Notes under the pieces: model-generated
Databases searched by the model: none
Told to the model about the DNA's origin: nothing
Seen by the model: the letters and a program-made list of their open reading frames with translations, nothing else
Shown: positions 7,982-17,033 of the stretch, piece after piece
How the letters are laid out: every line of letters begins with the position of its first letter
How positions within the stretch are numbered: the first letter of the stretch is position 1
Program-made: the position numbers and the translations under genes
From: Nesterenkonia halotolerans
GTDB lineage: Bacteria; Actinomycetota; Actinomycetes; Actinomycetales; Micrococcaceae
Direction of reading: 5' to 3'
NCBI RefSeq assembly: GCF_014874065.1
Contig: NZ_JADBEE010000001.1
Location: 2,166,812 to 2,230,811, forward strand
Length of the DNA: 64,000 bases

Positions 7982-9865
7982 ATGCAACGAGAATCTGGTG
8001 CCCAGGGCACTGAGGCTTCCGGGCGCCGTCGTACCCTGTGGCAGGCCCTGGCGCGGCTCGGCCCCTACCTGGATGGTCTGAAGCTCCGCTGGACCTTCGG
8101 TCTGATCGCAGCCATCGCGGCCGGCGTCGTCGCGCTGACCATCCCGCAGGTCCTGCAGACCCTCGTCAACTCCCTGCTCGACGACGGCGCCGAGGTCAGC
8201 GCCGTCTGGAGCGCCAGTGGAGTGATCCTCGCCCTCGGGGTGCTGGAAGCCGGCCTGGTGTACCTGCGCCGCTTCTTCGTCATCCCACCCGCCTCCGACG
8301 CCGAGACCTCCATGCGGACCCGGCTCTTCGACAAGCTCCAGGACCTCTCCGCCTCCTTCCACTCCGCCTGGGGCGCAGGCCAGCTGCAGTCCCGCGCGAT
8401 CGCCGACCTCAACCTGCTGCGCCGCTGGTTCGCCTTCGGCTCGCTGATGCTGATCACCTCGGTGGTGAGCCTGATCGTGGGGTTCACCCTGATGGCCACA
8501 CTCTCCCCGCTGCTTGCAGTGGTCTTCCTCGGTGCGGCGCTGCCGATCATGGTCATCGGCCCGAAGTTCCGGCAGAAGTTCGTCCACTACTCCCGCGCGT
8601 CCCAGGACCAGGCCGGCGACGTCGCCACGAAGGTGGAGGAGTCGGTGCACGGCATTCGTGTGCTCAAGGCCTTCGGGCGCGGCGACTACGCGCTCGAAGG
8701 CTTCACTCAGGAAGCCGACGAGCTGCGCGACCTCGAGGTCTCCAAGGCCCGGACGCTGGCGAAGTTCCTCATGGCCATGGTCATCCTGCCCGAGGGCATC
8801 CTCGGGCTGTGCCTGCTGATCGGTCTCTGGCAGGTCGCGAATGAGGAGAGCACCGGAGTCAGTGTGGGAGCGCTTGCAGCCTTCTTCGCCACCGCCGCCG
8901 TGCTCAAGGGCCCCATCGAGGGGGTGGGCATGATGCTCGGCATGACCTTCACCGCCAAGACGGCCATCGACCGCCATGCCGATGTCATGGACACCGACAC
9001 CGAGATCACCTCCCCGGCCACCTCGAAGACCGCCGAGGAGCACGGCGTGCTCGAGCTGGCGGACGTGCACTTCCGCTATTCCGACGCCAAGGACGGCGAG
9101 CGGGACCTGATCGACGGGGTCAGCCTGCGCGTCGAGCCCGGGGAGACCATGGCGCTGGTCTCGGCCACCGGCGGAGGCACCTCGACGCTGCTGAACCTGA
9201 TTCCGCGTCTCTACGAGGTCACCGGTGGAGCGATCCTGATCGACGGCGTCGACGTCCGGGACTTCGCGCTGGCGGATCTGCGCTCCCGCATCGGCATCGC
9301 CTTCGAAGATCCGATCCTGTTCTCCACCTCCGTGAAGTCCAACGTGCTGCTCGGAACCTCCCACCTGCGCGACGCCGATGACCCGCAGAATCCTCATCGG
9401 ACGGCGGCCCCGGCGGAGGAAGACCTCGAGGATGCGATGCACCGGGCGCTGACGATCGCCGATGCCGAGTTCGTCGAAGGCCTTCCCCAGGGCGTGGACA
9501 CCCCCGTCGGGGAGGAGGGGCTGAGCCTCTCCGGTGGTCAGCGGCAGCGCCTCGCGCTGGCCCGCGCCATCGCCGCCTCCCCCTCGGTGCTGCTGCTCGA
9601 TGATCCGCTCTCCGCGCTGGACGTGCGCACCGAGGAGGCGGTGACCCTGCGGCTGCGCGAGGCGCTGCAGGGCACCACCACGCTCATCGTGGCCCACCGG
9701 CCCTCCACCGTGGCGCTGGCCGACCGAGTGGCGCTGCTCGAGCATGGACGCGTCACCGAGGTCGGCACCCACTCCGAGCTGCTGGAACGCAGCCCGGAGT
9801 ACCGCGAGGTCATGAGCGCGAGCGTGCGGCCCGTCAGCGCCGAGGAGGTGCTCAGCCATGAGTGA
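7982..9865 (+). CDS. ABC exporter half-transporter with degenerate ATP site
   Basis: 627 residues: a six-helix exporter membrane domain (~30-320) and an ATPase domain (~350-600). The Walker A loop reads GGGTST, with Thr400 where the invariant lysine should be. The Walker B motif reads LLLDDP, with Asp541 in place of the catalytic glutamate. The signature LSGGQRQR and switch histidine (VAHRPS) are intact. This fits the degenerate half of a TM287/288-type heterodimer. It overlaps the next ABC gene by 8 bases and the two products should pair. It starts 12 bases after the metallophosphoesterase. Substrate unknown; multidrug or lipid export is typical of the family. Confidence 0.92.
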   Translation: MQRESGAQGTEASGRRRTLWQALARLGPYLDGLKLRWTFGLIAAIAAGVVALTIPQVLQTLVNSLLDDGAEVSAVWSASGVILALGVLEAGLVYLRRFFVIPPASDAETSMRTRLFDKLQDLSASFHSAWGAGQLQSRAIADLNLLRRWFAFGSLMLITSVVSLIVGFTLMATLSPLLAVVFLGAALPIMVIGPKFRQKFVHYSRASQDQAGDVATKVEESVHGIRVLKAFGRGDYALEGFTQEADELRDLEVSKARTLAKFLMAMVILPEGILGLCLLIGLWQVANEESTGVSVGALAAFFATAAVLKGPIEGVGMMLGMTFTAKTAIDRHADVMDTDTEITSPATSKTAEEHGVLELADVHFRYSDAKDGERDLIDGVSLRVEPGETMALVSATGGGTSTLLNLIPRLYEVTGGAILIDGVDVRDFALADLRSRIGIAFEDPILFSTSVKSNVLLGTSHLRDADDPQNPHRTAAPAEEDLEDAMHRALTIADAEFVEGLPQGVDTPVGEEGLSLSGGQRQRLALARAIAASPSVLLLDDPLSALDVRTEEAVTLRLREALQGTTTLIVAHRPSTVALADRVALLEHGRVTEVGTHSELLERSPEYREVMSASVRPVSAEEVLSHE

Positions 9866-11729
9866 GACCTACACAGAAGACGCCACCGGGAGCCGCGGCG
9901 AGCCAGGCGATCGCTTCGCCCACCTGCGCGGCACGGCCGGCGAGGAACAGATCGAGCTGGACCGCGAGGAGCGCGGCTTCATCCGGCATCGCTCCTGGCG
10001 GCTGCTGGTACAGCTCTCGGTCGGGGTGCGCCGCAAGCTGCTGCTCACCGCGATCTTCGTCGTGATCGCGCAGGCCGCACAGGCCTCGATCCCGCTGATC
10101 GTGGCCTGGGCCATCGACTGGGGCCTGCCGCGCATGATGGAGGGCCGCAGCTCGGGGATGTGGCTGCCCGGCAGCGCCTACATCGCCTGCGCCGTGACCG
10201 CCGGCATTCTGATCTTCCACTACACCAGGATGACCGCCGAGGCTTCCCAGGAGATGTTGTTCACCCTGCGCGGGGAGGTCTTCCGCAAGACCCAGGCGCT
10301 GAGTCTGGACTTCCACGAGGACTACACCTCCGGGAAGGTCATCTCCCGGCAGACCTCGGACCTGGAGTCGCTGCGCGAGCTGCTCGACGGCGGAGTGAAC
10401 TCCCTCGTCCAGGGCGTGATGTTCATGTTCTTCACCGGCGTGACGATCTGGATCATGGACTGGCACTCCGGGCTGGTGCTCATCGCCGCCCTCATCCCGA
10501 TCGCCGTGATGGGGCGCTGGTATCAGAAGAACTCGGAGGTCGCCTACCGCCGGACCCGGGTCTCCTCGGCGAGGATGATCGTGCACTTCGTGGAGTCCAT
10601 GACCGGCATCCGCGCTGTGCAGGCGTTCCGCCGCGAAGATTCCCGCTCACGCCAGTACCGCAGGCTCGCGGCGATCTATCGCGATGACATGATCCGCTCC
10701 ATCTCCCTGTTCGGGGTGTTGCAGCCCTCGCTGATGCTCATCGGCAACCTCACCGTCACCGCCGTGCTGCTCTGGGGCGGGTACCGCGTGCTCGAGGGGG
10801 ACCTGGGCATCGGTGTGCTGGTCGCCCTGGTGCTCGCCACCAAGCGCGTGTTCCAGCCGCTGGACATGATCGCGATGTTCTACAACTCGCTGCAATCAGC
10901 CACCGCCGCGCTGGAGAAGGTCTCCGGCCTGCTCGAGGAGAGCCCCTCGGTCACCGAGGCCAGCAGCCCGGTGCACCTGCAGCAGGCCGCCGGTGACCTC
11001 GAGTTCGACCGCGCCTCCTTCCGCTACTCCGAGGATGGCCCCGTGGTCCTCCATGAGCTGGACCTGCACATCCCTGCCGGCCAGACCGTGGCCGTGGTGG
11101 GCCGGACCGGCGCCGGAAAATCCACGCTCGCGAAGCTGCTCGCCCGCTTCTACGACGTGAGCACCGGTGCGGTGAAGCTCGACGGCGTCGACCTGCGTGA
11201 GCTTGCCGTGGCGGATCATCACCGTCATGTGGCCATGGTGACCCAGGAGGCGTTCCTGTTCTCCGGGACGATCCGCGCGAACATCGCGCTGGGCCGCCCG
11301 GATGCGGCCGAGACGGAGATCATCGCGGCGGCGCAGGCGGTGGGCTGCCACGAGCTGATCATGGAGCTGCCGGAGGGCTACGCCACCGATGTGACCAAGC
11401 GCGGCGGACGGCTCTCCGCGGGGCAGCGACAGCTGATCTCCTTCGCCCGGGCCTTCCTCGCGGATCCCGCGGTGCTGATCCTGGACGAGGCGACCTCCTC
11501 GCTGGATCTCCCGAGCGAAGCGCTGGTCCAGCAGGGCCTCGAGCGGCTGCTGGGCAACCGCACCGCGCTGATCATCGCCCACCGGCTCTCCACCGTGGCC
11601 ATCGCTGACCGGGTGCTGGTCATCGACGACGGACGCGTGGTGGAGGATGGTGCCCCGGCGGAGCTCGCCGAGGCCGGCGGGTACTACGCCAAGCTCCACG
11701 CCGCATGGCAGACCTCTATGGGCGCCTGA
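9858..11729 (+). CDS. ABC exporter half-transporter with canonical ATP site
   Basis: 623 residues, same architecture as the preceding gene. Walker A is canonical (GRTGAGKST, Lys421) and so is Walker B (LILDEATSSLD, catalytic Glu544). Its own signature is the altered LSAGQ. In a heterodimer, this Walker A/B pairs with the intact LSGGQ of the partner to make one hydrolytic site, while its LSAGQ pairs with the partner's broken Walker A to make a non-hydrolytic site. The start codon lies inside the end of the partner gene (ATGAG overlap), so translation is coupled. Confidence 0.93.
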   Translation: MSETYTEDATGSRGEPGDRFAHLRGTAGEEQIELDREERGFIRHRSWRLLVQLSVGVRRKLLLTAIFVVIAQAAQASIPLIVAWAIDWGLPRMMEGRSSGMWLPGSAYIACAVTAGILIFHYTRMTAEASQEMLFTLRGEVFRKTQALSLDFHEDYTSGKVISRQTSDLESLRELLDGGVNSLVQGVMFMFFTGVTIWIMDWHSGLVLIAALIPIAVMGRWYQKNSEVAYRRTRVSSARMIVHFVESMTGIRAVQAFRREDSRSRQYRRLAAIYRDDMIRSISLFGVLQPSLMLIGNLTVTAVLLWGGYRVLEGDLGIGVLVALVLATKRVFQPLDMIAMFYNSLQSATAALEKVSGLLEESPSVTEASSPVHLQQAAGDLEFDRASFRYSEDGPVVLHELDLHIPAGQTVAVVGRTGAGKSTLAKLLARFYDVSTGAVKLDGVDLRELAVADHHRHVAMVTQEAFLFSGTIRANIALGRPDAAETEIIAAAQAVGCHELIMELPEGYATDVTKRGGRLSAGQRQLISFARAFLADPAVLILDEATSSLDLPSEALVQQGLERLLGNRTALIIAHRLSTVAIADRVLVIDDGRVVEDGAPAELAEAGGYYAKLHAAWQTSMGA

Positions 11730-11798
11730 GCAGCCCCGAGTTCAGTTCCCGGTGGCCCGTCCCTGCGACGGCAAGGACGACGACGGCGGCTGGTCTGT

Positions 11799-12251
11799 TC
11801 AGTCCTCGCCCAGCAGCGAGGCCAGATGGTCCACGGCGTAGCGGTAGCCGTTGAGACCTGCCCCGGCGATCACTGCGACCGCCGCGGGGGAGACGTAGGA
11901 GTGATGCCGGAACTCTTCCCGAGTATGCACATTGGAGATGTGGACCTCCACCACCGGGAGTTCCGCGGCGCGCAGAGCGTCCGCTATCGCGACCGAGGTG
12001 TGGGTATAGGCCGCGGGGTTGATCACGATGCCATCGGCAGTGGTCCGCGCGGCATGGATGGCGTCGATGAGGACGCCCTCGTGGTTGGACTGGAGGAGCT
12101 CGGCCTCTAAGCCAGCCTCCGCCGCGGCCCTGCGGCAGAGCTCTTCGACGTCCTGCAGCGTCGTCGCGCCGTAGATTCCGGGCTCGCGCGTCCCCAGCAT
12201 GTTCAGGTTGGGTCCGTTGAGAATCAGCAGGCGTCCGGTCTTGTTCGACAT
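11799..12251 (-). CDS. aroQ: 3-dehydroquinate dehydratase, type II
   Basis: 150 residues from ATG 12249-12251, with AAGG 7 bases upstream; an in-frame GTG lies two codons earlier. It dehydrates 3-dehydroquinate in the shikimate pathway. Type II motifs are complete: [17 protein letters not shown] with the catalytic tyrosine and arginine, [15 protein letters not shown] with the oxyanion asparagine, and [17 protein letters not shown] with the catalytic histidine. It is encoded downstream of acsA on the same strand, separated by a large hairpin, so it may be transcribed separately or by read-through. Confidence 0.95.
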   Translation of the reverse strand: MSNKTGRLLILNGPNLNMLGTREPGIYGATTLQDVEELCRRAAAEAGLEAELLQSNHEGVLIDAIHAARTTADGIVINPAAYTHTSVAIADALRAAELPVVEVHISNVHTREEFRHHSYVSPAAVAVIAGAGLNGYRYAVDHLASLLGED

Positions 12252-12293
12252 GCTCACACCTTACCGGCCCCCAAACCTCCCCCCACACACGTC

Positions 12294-12359
12294 GAGGGGC
12301 GGATTCTCCGGGTATTTCACCCCTCCCAAGGGGCAAACCAGCCGGAAAATCCGCCCCTC
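12294..12359 (-). terminator. long hairpin between acsA and aroQ
   Basis: An 18-base arm (12294-12311) pairs with 12342-12359 with a single G-T mismatch. The 30-base loop holds its own CCCC/GGGG hairpin. There is no T-run on either strand. It could terminate acsA transcription or be a structured leader of aroQ, whose start lies 43 bases further on. Confidence 0.6.
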
Positions 12360-12390
12360 AAGGGGTGGTGGGGTGGGGTGAGCTCCCGGG

Positions 12391-14403
12391 TCAGGCGGCG
12401 CCGTGCTTGGCGCGCATGTCCTCGGCGATCTGCTGCATCACCGACGGGTCCGCCAGCGTGGAGGCGTCTCCGGCCTCGCGCCCTTCGGCCACATCCTTGA
12501 GCAGGCGACGCATGATCTTCCCGGACCGGGTCTTCGGCAGCTCGGGGACCACCAGCACGTTGCGCGGCTTGGCGATCGGTCCGATCTCCTTGCCCACATG
12601 GGTCCGGAGATCCTGCTCCATCTGCTCCTTGTCCCCACCCTCAGCGGATCCGCGGAGGATCACGAAGGCCACGACGGCCTCGCCGGTGGTGGCGTCCTTC
12701 GCACCGACGACGGCGGCCTCGGCCACCGACTCGTGGGAGACCAGCGCGGACTCGATCTCCGTGGTGGAGAGGCGGTGTCCGGAGACGTTCATGACATCGT
12801 CCACGCGGCCCATGAGCCAGACATCACCGTCCTCATCGGTGCGTGCGCCGTCGCCGGCGAAGTAGACATCGCCGAAGCGTGACCAGTAGGTCTCCTGGTA
12901 GCGCTCCGGGTTCTTCCAGATGCCGCGCAGCATCGCGGGCCAGGGCTCCTTGATGACGAGCAGGCCCGCCTCGCCCTTCTCCAGCGGATTGCCCATCTCG
13001 TCGACGATGCCGATGGAGATGCCGGGCACGGCGGTCTGCGCCGAGCCTGGCTTGGTGGCGGTGACGCCGGGAAGCGGCGCGATCATATGCGCGCCGGTCT
13101 CGGTCTGCCACCAGGTGTCCACGATCGGAGCTGGGTGTTCCTTGGGAGGCTTGCCGACGCCGTTGTTGGCGCCGATGACCTCACGGAACCACAGCCATGC
13201 CTCGGGGTTGATCGCCTCACCCACGGTGCCCAGCACGCGCAGGCTGGAGAGGTCGTACTCGTCGGGGATCTCGCGACCCCACTTCATGCAGGTGCGGATC
13301 AGGGTCGGGGCGGTGTAGAACTGCGTGACCCCGTACTTCTGCACGATCTCCCAGAGCCGTCCCTTATGCGGAGAATCCGGGGTCCCCTCATAGATGACCT
13401 GGGTGGCGCCGTTGACCATGGGTCCGTAGACGATGTACGAGTGCCCGGTGACCCAGCCGACGTCGGCGGTGCACCAGTAGACGTCGGTCTCCGGCTTCAG
13501 GTCGAAGGTGTCGCGGTGGGTCACCGCCGTCTGCGTCAGGTACCCGCCGGTGGTGTGCAGGATGCCCTTGGGCTTGCCGGTGGTGCCGGAGGTGTAGAGG
13601 ATGAACAGCGGGTGCTCGGAGTCAGGGGCCACATAGGTGTGCTCGGTGGACTGCTCCGGCACGAGGTCATGCCACCAGACGTCGAGGTCCTCGTTGAAGG
13701 CCACCTCTTCGCCGTTGCGCTTGACCACGACCACATGCTCCACGGTGTGACCGGGCTTGGCGAGCGCGTCGTCGACCGCTGGCTTCAGGGTGGAGGGCTT
13801 GCCGCGGCGGTAGGAGCCGTCCGCGGTGACCACGAGCTTGGCCTCGGCGTCATCGATGCGGGAGCGCAGGGCGTCGGAGGAGAATCCGCCGAAGACCACC
13901 GAGTGGATCGCGCCGATGCGGGCACAGGCCAGCATGGTCACGACCGTCTCCGGGATCATGGGCATGTAGATGGCCACTCGGTCACCCTTGGTGAGGCCGA
14001 GGGACTCGAAGGCGTTGGAGGCCCGCGCGACGTCGTCGGCCAGCTCCTGATACGTGATGCTGCGGGAGTCGCCGGGCTCGCCCTCGAAGTGCAGGGCGAC
14101 GCGGCTGCCATGGCCGGCTTCGACGTGGCGGTCCACTGCGTTGTAGGCCGCGTTCACCTCGCCGCCGACGAACCATTTGGCCACCGGAGCCTCGGACCAG
14201 TCGAGCACCTCGGTGAAGTCTTTATCCCAGCTCAGCACGGAGCGAGCCTGGTCGGCCCAGTACCCGAGGCGATCCTCGGCGGCCTTGTCGTAGCGTTCGA
14301 AAGTGGCGACGGCGTCCTTGGCGAATGCCTCGCTCGGAGGGAAGATCTGACCCGATTTCTGCATCGTGTCCAGCTTGTTCTCTGGCTCGGATTGGGGCGT
14401 CAT
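12391..14403 (-). CDS. acsA: acetyl-CoA synthetase
   Basis: 670 residues. It activates acetate to acetyl-CoA through acetyl-AMP. Motifs of the adenylate-forming superfamily are clear: the phosphate loop [11 protein letters not shown], the WWQTETGAH motif, the [15 protein letters not shown] hinge region, and the C-terminal catalytic lysine in [11 protein letters not shown], the site of reversible acetylation in bacterial Acs. A strong ribosome-binding site, AAGGAGG, lies 6 bases before ATG. The divergent promoter region shared with nth holds a near-consensus Crp/GlxR site (14426-14441) and a CCTCAG/CTGAGG inverted repeat (14457-14470). Confidence 0.96.
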   Translation of the reverse strand: MTPQSEPENKLDTMQKSGQIFPPSEAFAKDAVATFERYDKAAEDRLGYWADQARSVLSWDKDFTEVLDWSEAPVAKWFVGGEVNAAYNAVDRHVEAGHGSRVALHFEGEPGDSRSITYQELADDVARASNAFESLGLTKGDRVAIYMPMIPETVVTMLACARIGAIHSVVFGGFSSDALRSRIDDAEAKLVVTADGSYRRGKPSTLKPAVDDALAKPGHTVEHVVVVKRNGEEVAFNEDLDVWWHDLVPEQSTEHTYVAPDSEHPLFILYTSGTTGKPKGILHTTGGYLTQTAVTHRDTFDLKPETDVYWCTADVGWVTGHSYIVYGPMVNGATQVIYEGTPDSPHKGRLWEIVQKYGVTQFYTAPTLIRTCMKWGREIPDEYDLSSLRVLGTVGEAINPEAWLWFREVIGANNGVGKPPKEHPAPIVDTWWQTETGAHMIAPLPGVTATKPGSAQTAVPGISIGIVDEMGNPLEKGEAGLLVIKEPWPAMLRGIWKNPERYQETYWSRFGDVYFAGDGARTDEDGDVWLMGRVDDVMNVSGHRLSTTEIESALVSHESVAEAAVVGAKDATTGEAVVAFVILRGSAEGGDKEQMEQDLRTHVGKEIGPIAKPRNVLVVPELPKTRSGKIMRRLLKDVAEGREAGDASTLADPSVMQQIAEDMRAKHGAA

Positions 14404-14425
14404 GCGGTTCCTCCTTAGATGCTCC

Positions 14426-14441
14426 TGTGTTGCCGATCACA
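14426..14441. promoter_or_regulatory. putative Crp/GlxR-binding site upstream of acsA
   Basis: The 16-base sequence TGTGTTGCCGATCACA matches TGTGA-N6-TCACA in 9 of 10 fixed positions. It starts 22 bases before the acsA initiation codon in the acsA-nth divergent region. A GlxR-type regulator is encoded at 1950-2627. The position close to the start codon would fit repression or an upstream promoter. It was found by eye, not by a scored scan. Confidence 0.55.
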
Positions 14442-14520
14442 ATACATGTTTTCACCCCTCAGTTCTGAGGCGCAGGTCACACCGCACAAGGCATCCACGG
14501 GCCTCCGTAGAATGGTCCGG

Positions 14521-15303
14521 ATGCCTGATCAGACAGCGTTGGGGAAGAAGCGCCGCGTGCGACGGATCAACCGTGTGCTCGGGGAGGTCTACCCCTATGC
14601 GGTGGCAGAGCTGGACTTCGAGACTCCCTTCGAGCTGCTCGTCGCCACGGTGCTCTCGGCACAGACCACCGATGTCCGGGTCAACTCGATCACCCCCGAG
14701 CTCTTCCACCGGTGGCCCGACGCCGCGGCGATGGCTGCAGCGGATGAAGATGAGCTCGCCGAGGTCATCCGGCCCACCGGCTTCTACCGGGCCAAGACCC
14801 GCTCGCTGCTGGGACTGTCAGCAGCCCTGGTGAGCGACCATGACGGCGAGGTGCCCAGCTCACTGAACGAGCTGGTCAAGCTGCCGGGAGTGGGTCGGAA
14901 GACGGCGTTCGTGGTGCTCGGCGACGCCTTCGGCCAGCCCGGGCTCACCGTGGACACCCATTTCGGGCGGCTGGCCCGGCGCCTGGACATGACGCAGGAA
15001 CAGGATCCGGTCAAGGTCGAGCACGCTGTGGCGGCGCTGTTCGAGCGCCGAGACTGGACGCAGCTCTCCCAGCGACTGATCTTCCACGGCAGGCGCATCT
15101 GCCATGCCAAGAAGCCCGCATGCGGAGCGTGCCCGATCGCGGCACTGTGCCCCTCCTTCGGGATCGGCGAGGTCGACCCCGAGGCGGCGGCCGGCCTGCT
15201 GCGCTACGAGATGGCGCCGGGCCGCGAGGAGCTGCTGGCCAAGATGCGCGCCGGGCACACCCGCCGAGAGCTGCGCGCAGAGGGGTATCCGCTCAGTGCG
15301 TGA
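14521..15303 (+). CDS. nth: endonuclease III (DNA glycosylase/AP lyase)
   Basis: 260 residues from ATG 14521; ATG 14512 is in frame. It removes oxidised pyrimidines in base excision repair. The helix-hairpin-helix LPGVGRKTAFVV carries the catalytic lysine, VDTHFGRLARRL carries the catalytic aspartate, and C-x6-C-x2-C-x5-C (CHAKKPACGACPIAALC) binds a 4Fe-4S cluster. It is divergent from acsA and directly followed by the Nudix gene. Confidence 0.95.
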   Translation: MPDQTALGKKRRVRRINRVLGEVYPYAVAELDFETPFELLVATVLSAQTTDVRVNSITPELFHRWPDAAAMAAADEDELAEVIRPTGFYRAKTRSLLGLSAALVSDHDGEVPSSLNELVKLPGVGRKTAFVVLGDAFGQPGLTVDTHFGRLARRLDMTQEQDPVKVEHAVAALFERRDWTQLSQRLIFHGRRICHAKKPACGACPIAALCPSFGIGEVDPEAAAGLLRYEMAPGREELLAKMRAGHTRRELRAEGYPLSA

Positions 15304-15379
15304 CGATCATTTCTCGCCCGCCTCGTCCCCTTCGTCTCCGCGCCCTGGCTCGCGCCCTCTCCCCGCCGAGGACCCCTCG

Positions 15380-16114
15380 ATGGTCGGGGACCTCTCGCTC
15401 GCCGGGTCCGCCATCACCGCCCATCTCGAATCCCTGGTGCAGCAGGGCCGAAGCTACGCCGTCGAGCACCCCCAGGCTTCAGGCCACGGCGGTTGGTGGA
15501 ACCAGTGGCCGAGCACCCGCGCGCCGGAAAAGCCCCCAGAAGGCATGGAACAGGCTCGCCAGGCGGCCGTGCTGATGCTCTTCCACGCCCGCGATCACGA
15601 CGACGACGCCGCGCATCTCTTGCTCACCGAGCGGTCCCCGGGACTGAAGAAACACCCCGGTCAGATCGCCTTCCCCGGCGGAGCGCAGGAGGAGTTCGAC
15701 CTCGACCCCACAGCGGCCGCGCTGCGCGAGGCGCAGGAAGAGGTCGGACTGGATCCGGCGAGGGTCCGCGTGCTCGGCGCGCTTCCCCCCGCGCCGGTGC
15801 CGATCAGCGGCTTTATGGTGACCCCGGTGATCGGCATCGCGAGGACCACCGGGACGCTCACACCGCAGACCGGGGAGGTGGAACGAGTGCTCGAGGTGCG
15901 GGTGGATCAGCTGATCCTGCCGGAGAACCGCCGCACCACGGTGCTGAGCCGTCCAGGTGCGGTCTTCCGGGCACCCGCATTCCTGGTGGAAGGCACCCTG
16001 ATCTGGGGCTTCACCGCCATCCTGGTGGATCGGATGCTCAACCGGCTCGGCTGGGAAGAGCCCTGGGACGCCAGCGTGAGCGTGGACCCACGGGACCACC
16101 TGCCCGGACTCTGA
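15380..16114 (+). CDS. Nudix hydrolase, CoA pyrophosphatase type (NudL-like)
   Basis: 244 residues from ATG 15380 (GAGG 9 bases upstream). An alternative GTG at 15296 would overlap nth and add 28 low-complexity residues. The UPF0035 signature LLTERSPGLKKHPGQIAFPGG region leads into a Nudix box ending LREAQEEVGL, with the REXXEE metal ligands intact. NudL-type enzymes split CoA into phosphopantetheine and 3',5'-ADP. The activity is inferred from the UPF0035 signature. It is cotranscribed with nth and ends at a hairpin shared with the PIG-L gene. Confidence 0.87.
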   Translation: MVGDLSLAGSAITAHLESLVQQGRSYAVEHPQASGHGGWWNQWPSTRAPEKPPEGMEQARQAAVLMLFHARDHDDDAAHLLLTERSPGLKKHPGQIAFPGGAQEEFDLDPTAAALREAQEEVGLDPARVRVLGALPPAPVPISGFMVTPVIGIARTTGTLTPQTGEVERVLEVRVDQLILPENRRTTVLSRPGAVFRAPAFLVEGTLIWGFTAILVDRMLNRLGWEEPWDASVSVDPRDHLPGL

Positions 16115-16155
16115 GCTGCCGGGTCTTTCAGGCGGTCCGATTCTGGCCACCTGCG

Positions 16156-16182
16156 GCCCGGTTTCTGCGAGAGAACCCGGGC
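16156..16182. terminator. bidirectional hairpin between Nudix and PIG-L genes
   Basis: GCCCGGTTTCT (16156-16166) pairs with AGAACCCGGGC (16172-16182) with one mismatch and a 5-base loop. It sits at the 3' ends of two converging genes and touches the PIG-L stop codon at 16184. No T-run is present. Confidence 0.6.
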
Positions 16183-16183
16183 G

Positions 16184-16918
16184 CTACATCGCGTGCACGG
16201 CCACGCCGAGGGCGTGATCGACCCCTGCAAGCGGCTCCGCCTGACGTGCCGCCATCGATTCCAGCATCTCCCGCGTGCCTGCGGCGCCACCGAGTTCGGC
16301 GAAGTACTGCTCATGAGCCTCGAGCGAGGCCATTCCCCGCTGCAGCGGCTCTCCGCTGATATCGATCAGGTGTGTAGCCGCTGCGCCGAAGACGAGCAGC
16401 TCGCGTGCTCCCCAGGGCTCCAGCCGCTCCTGCTCCAGCAGTTCACGGAAGACCCACGGGTTGTCCGCGTCGCGGACCGCATCGAGGGTGGCCAGCCCGG
16501 CGGCGCGATGGTCCGCGTGATTCAGCCCCCACCCGACCTGGAGATCCCAGGTCTGCGTCATCACCACGTCGGGCCGGACCTGCCGGATGCGGCGGGCGAT
16601 CTGTCGACGCGCATCCAACGAGGGTTCGAGCATCCCGTCAGGCAGGTCCAGGATCACCAGATCCTCGACCCCGACCAGTTCGCAGGCTCTTCGCTGCTCA
16701 GCGGCCCGGATCTCCGCGGCATCCTCGGGGTCCTGGCTGCGCATTCCCGCCTCACCGGCGGTGAGCAGCAGATAGGATACCTCGACTCCCTGCGCGGTCC
16801 AGCGCGCGACGGCGGCGGACCCGCCGTATTCCATGTCGTCAGGATGGGCGACGACGCACAGCACGCGGCGCAGCTGTGAATCCTCGTAGAACGGAAGGTC
16901 CGGCGATTCGGTGCTCAT
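16184..16918 (-). CDS. PIG-L/LmbE-family deacetylase
   Basis: 244 residues. The zinc-site motif AHPDDMEYGG (H-x-D-D) lies near residue 25, and the second histidine ligand is in GLNHADHRAAG. Family members remove N-acetyl groups from GlcNAc-linked substrates, such as MshB in mycothiol synthesis and Mca in mycothiol-conjugate detoxification. The protein is shorter than MshB (~290-300 residues), so it is more likely a generic PIG-L enzyme than MshB. It stands alone, converging on the Nudix gene and divergent from the Tad locus. Confidence 0.88.
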   Translation of the reverse strand: MSTESPDLPFYEDSQLRRVLCVVAHPDDMEYGGSAAVARWTAQGVEVSYLLLTAGEAGMRSQDPEDAAEIRAAEQRRACELVGVEDLVILDLPDGMLEPSLDARRQIARRIRQVRPDVVMTQTWDLQVGWGLNHADHRAAGLATLDAVRDADNPWVFRELLEQERLEPWGARELLVFGAAATHLIDISGEPLQRGMASLEAHEQYFAELGGAAGTREMLESMAARQAEPLAGVDHALGVAVHAM

Positions 16919-17033
16919 CGGCCCAGTCTAGGCAGTTTTCCCCAGCGCATCCCAGGGATGTGGGCACTTTCTGGTTCTCCACTGCCGGTCCGGCAGACCA
17001 CCTGAGACACCGGTGGGACCGCAGGCTGAAGCT

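Noticed and set aside
7850..9859. 669-residue open frame antisense to the first ABC exporter gene
   Set aside because: Antisense shadow of a clear ABC transporter; no domain or start signal.
12391..12882. Plus-strand open frames opposite acsA
   Set aside because: Antisense shadows of a strongly conserved enzyme gene.
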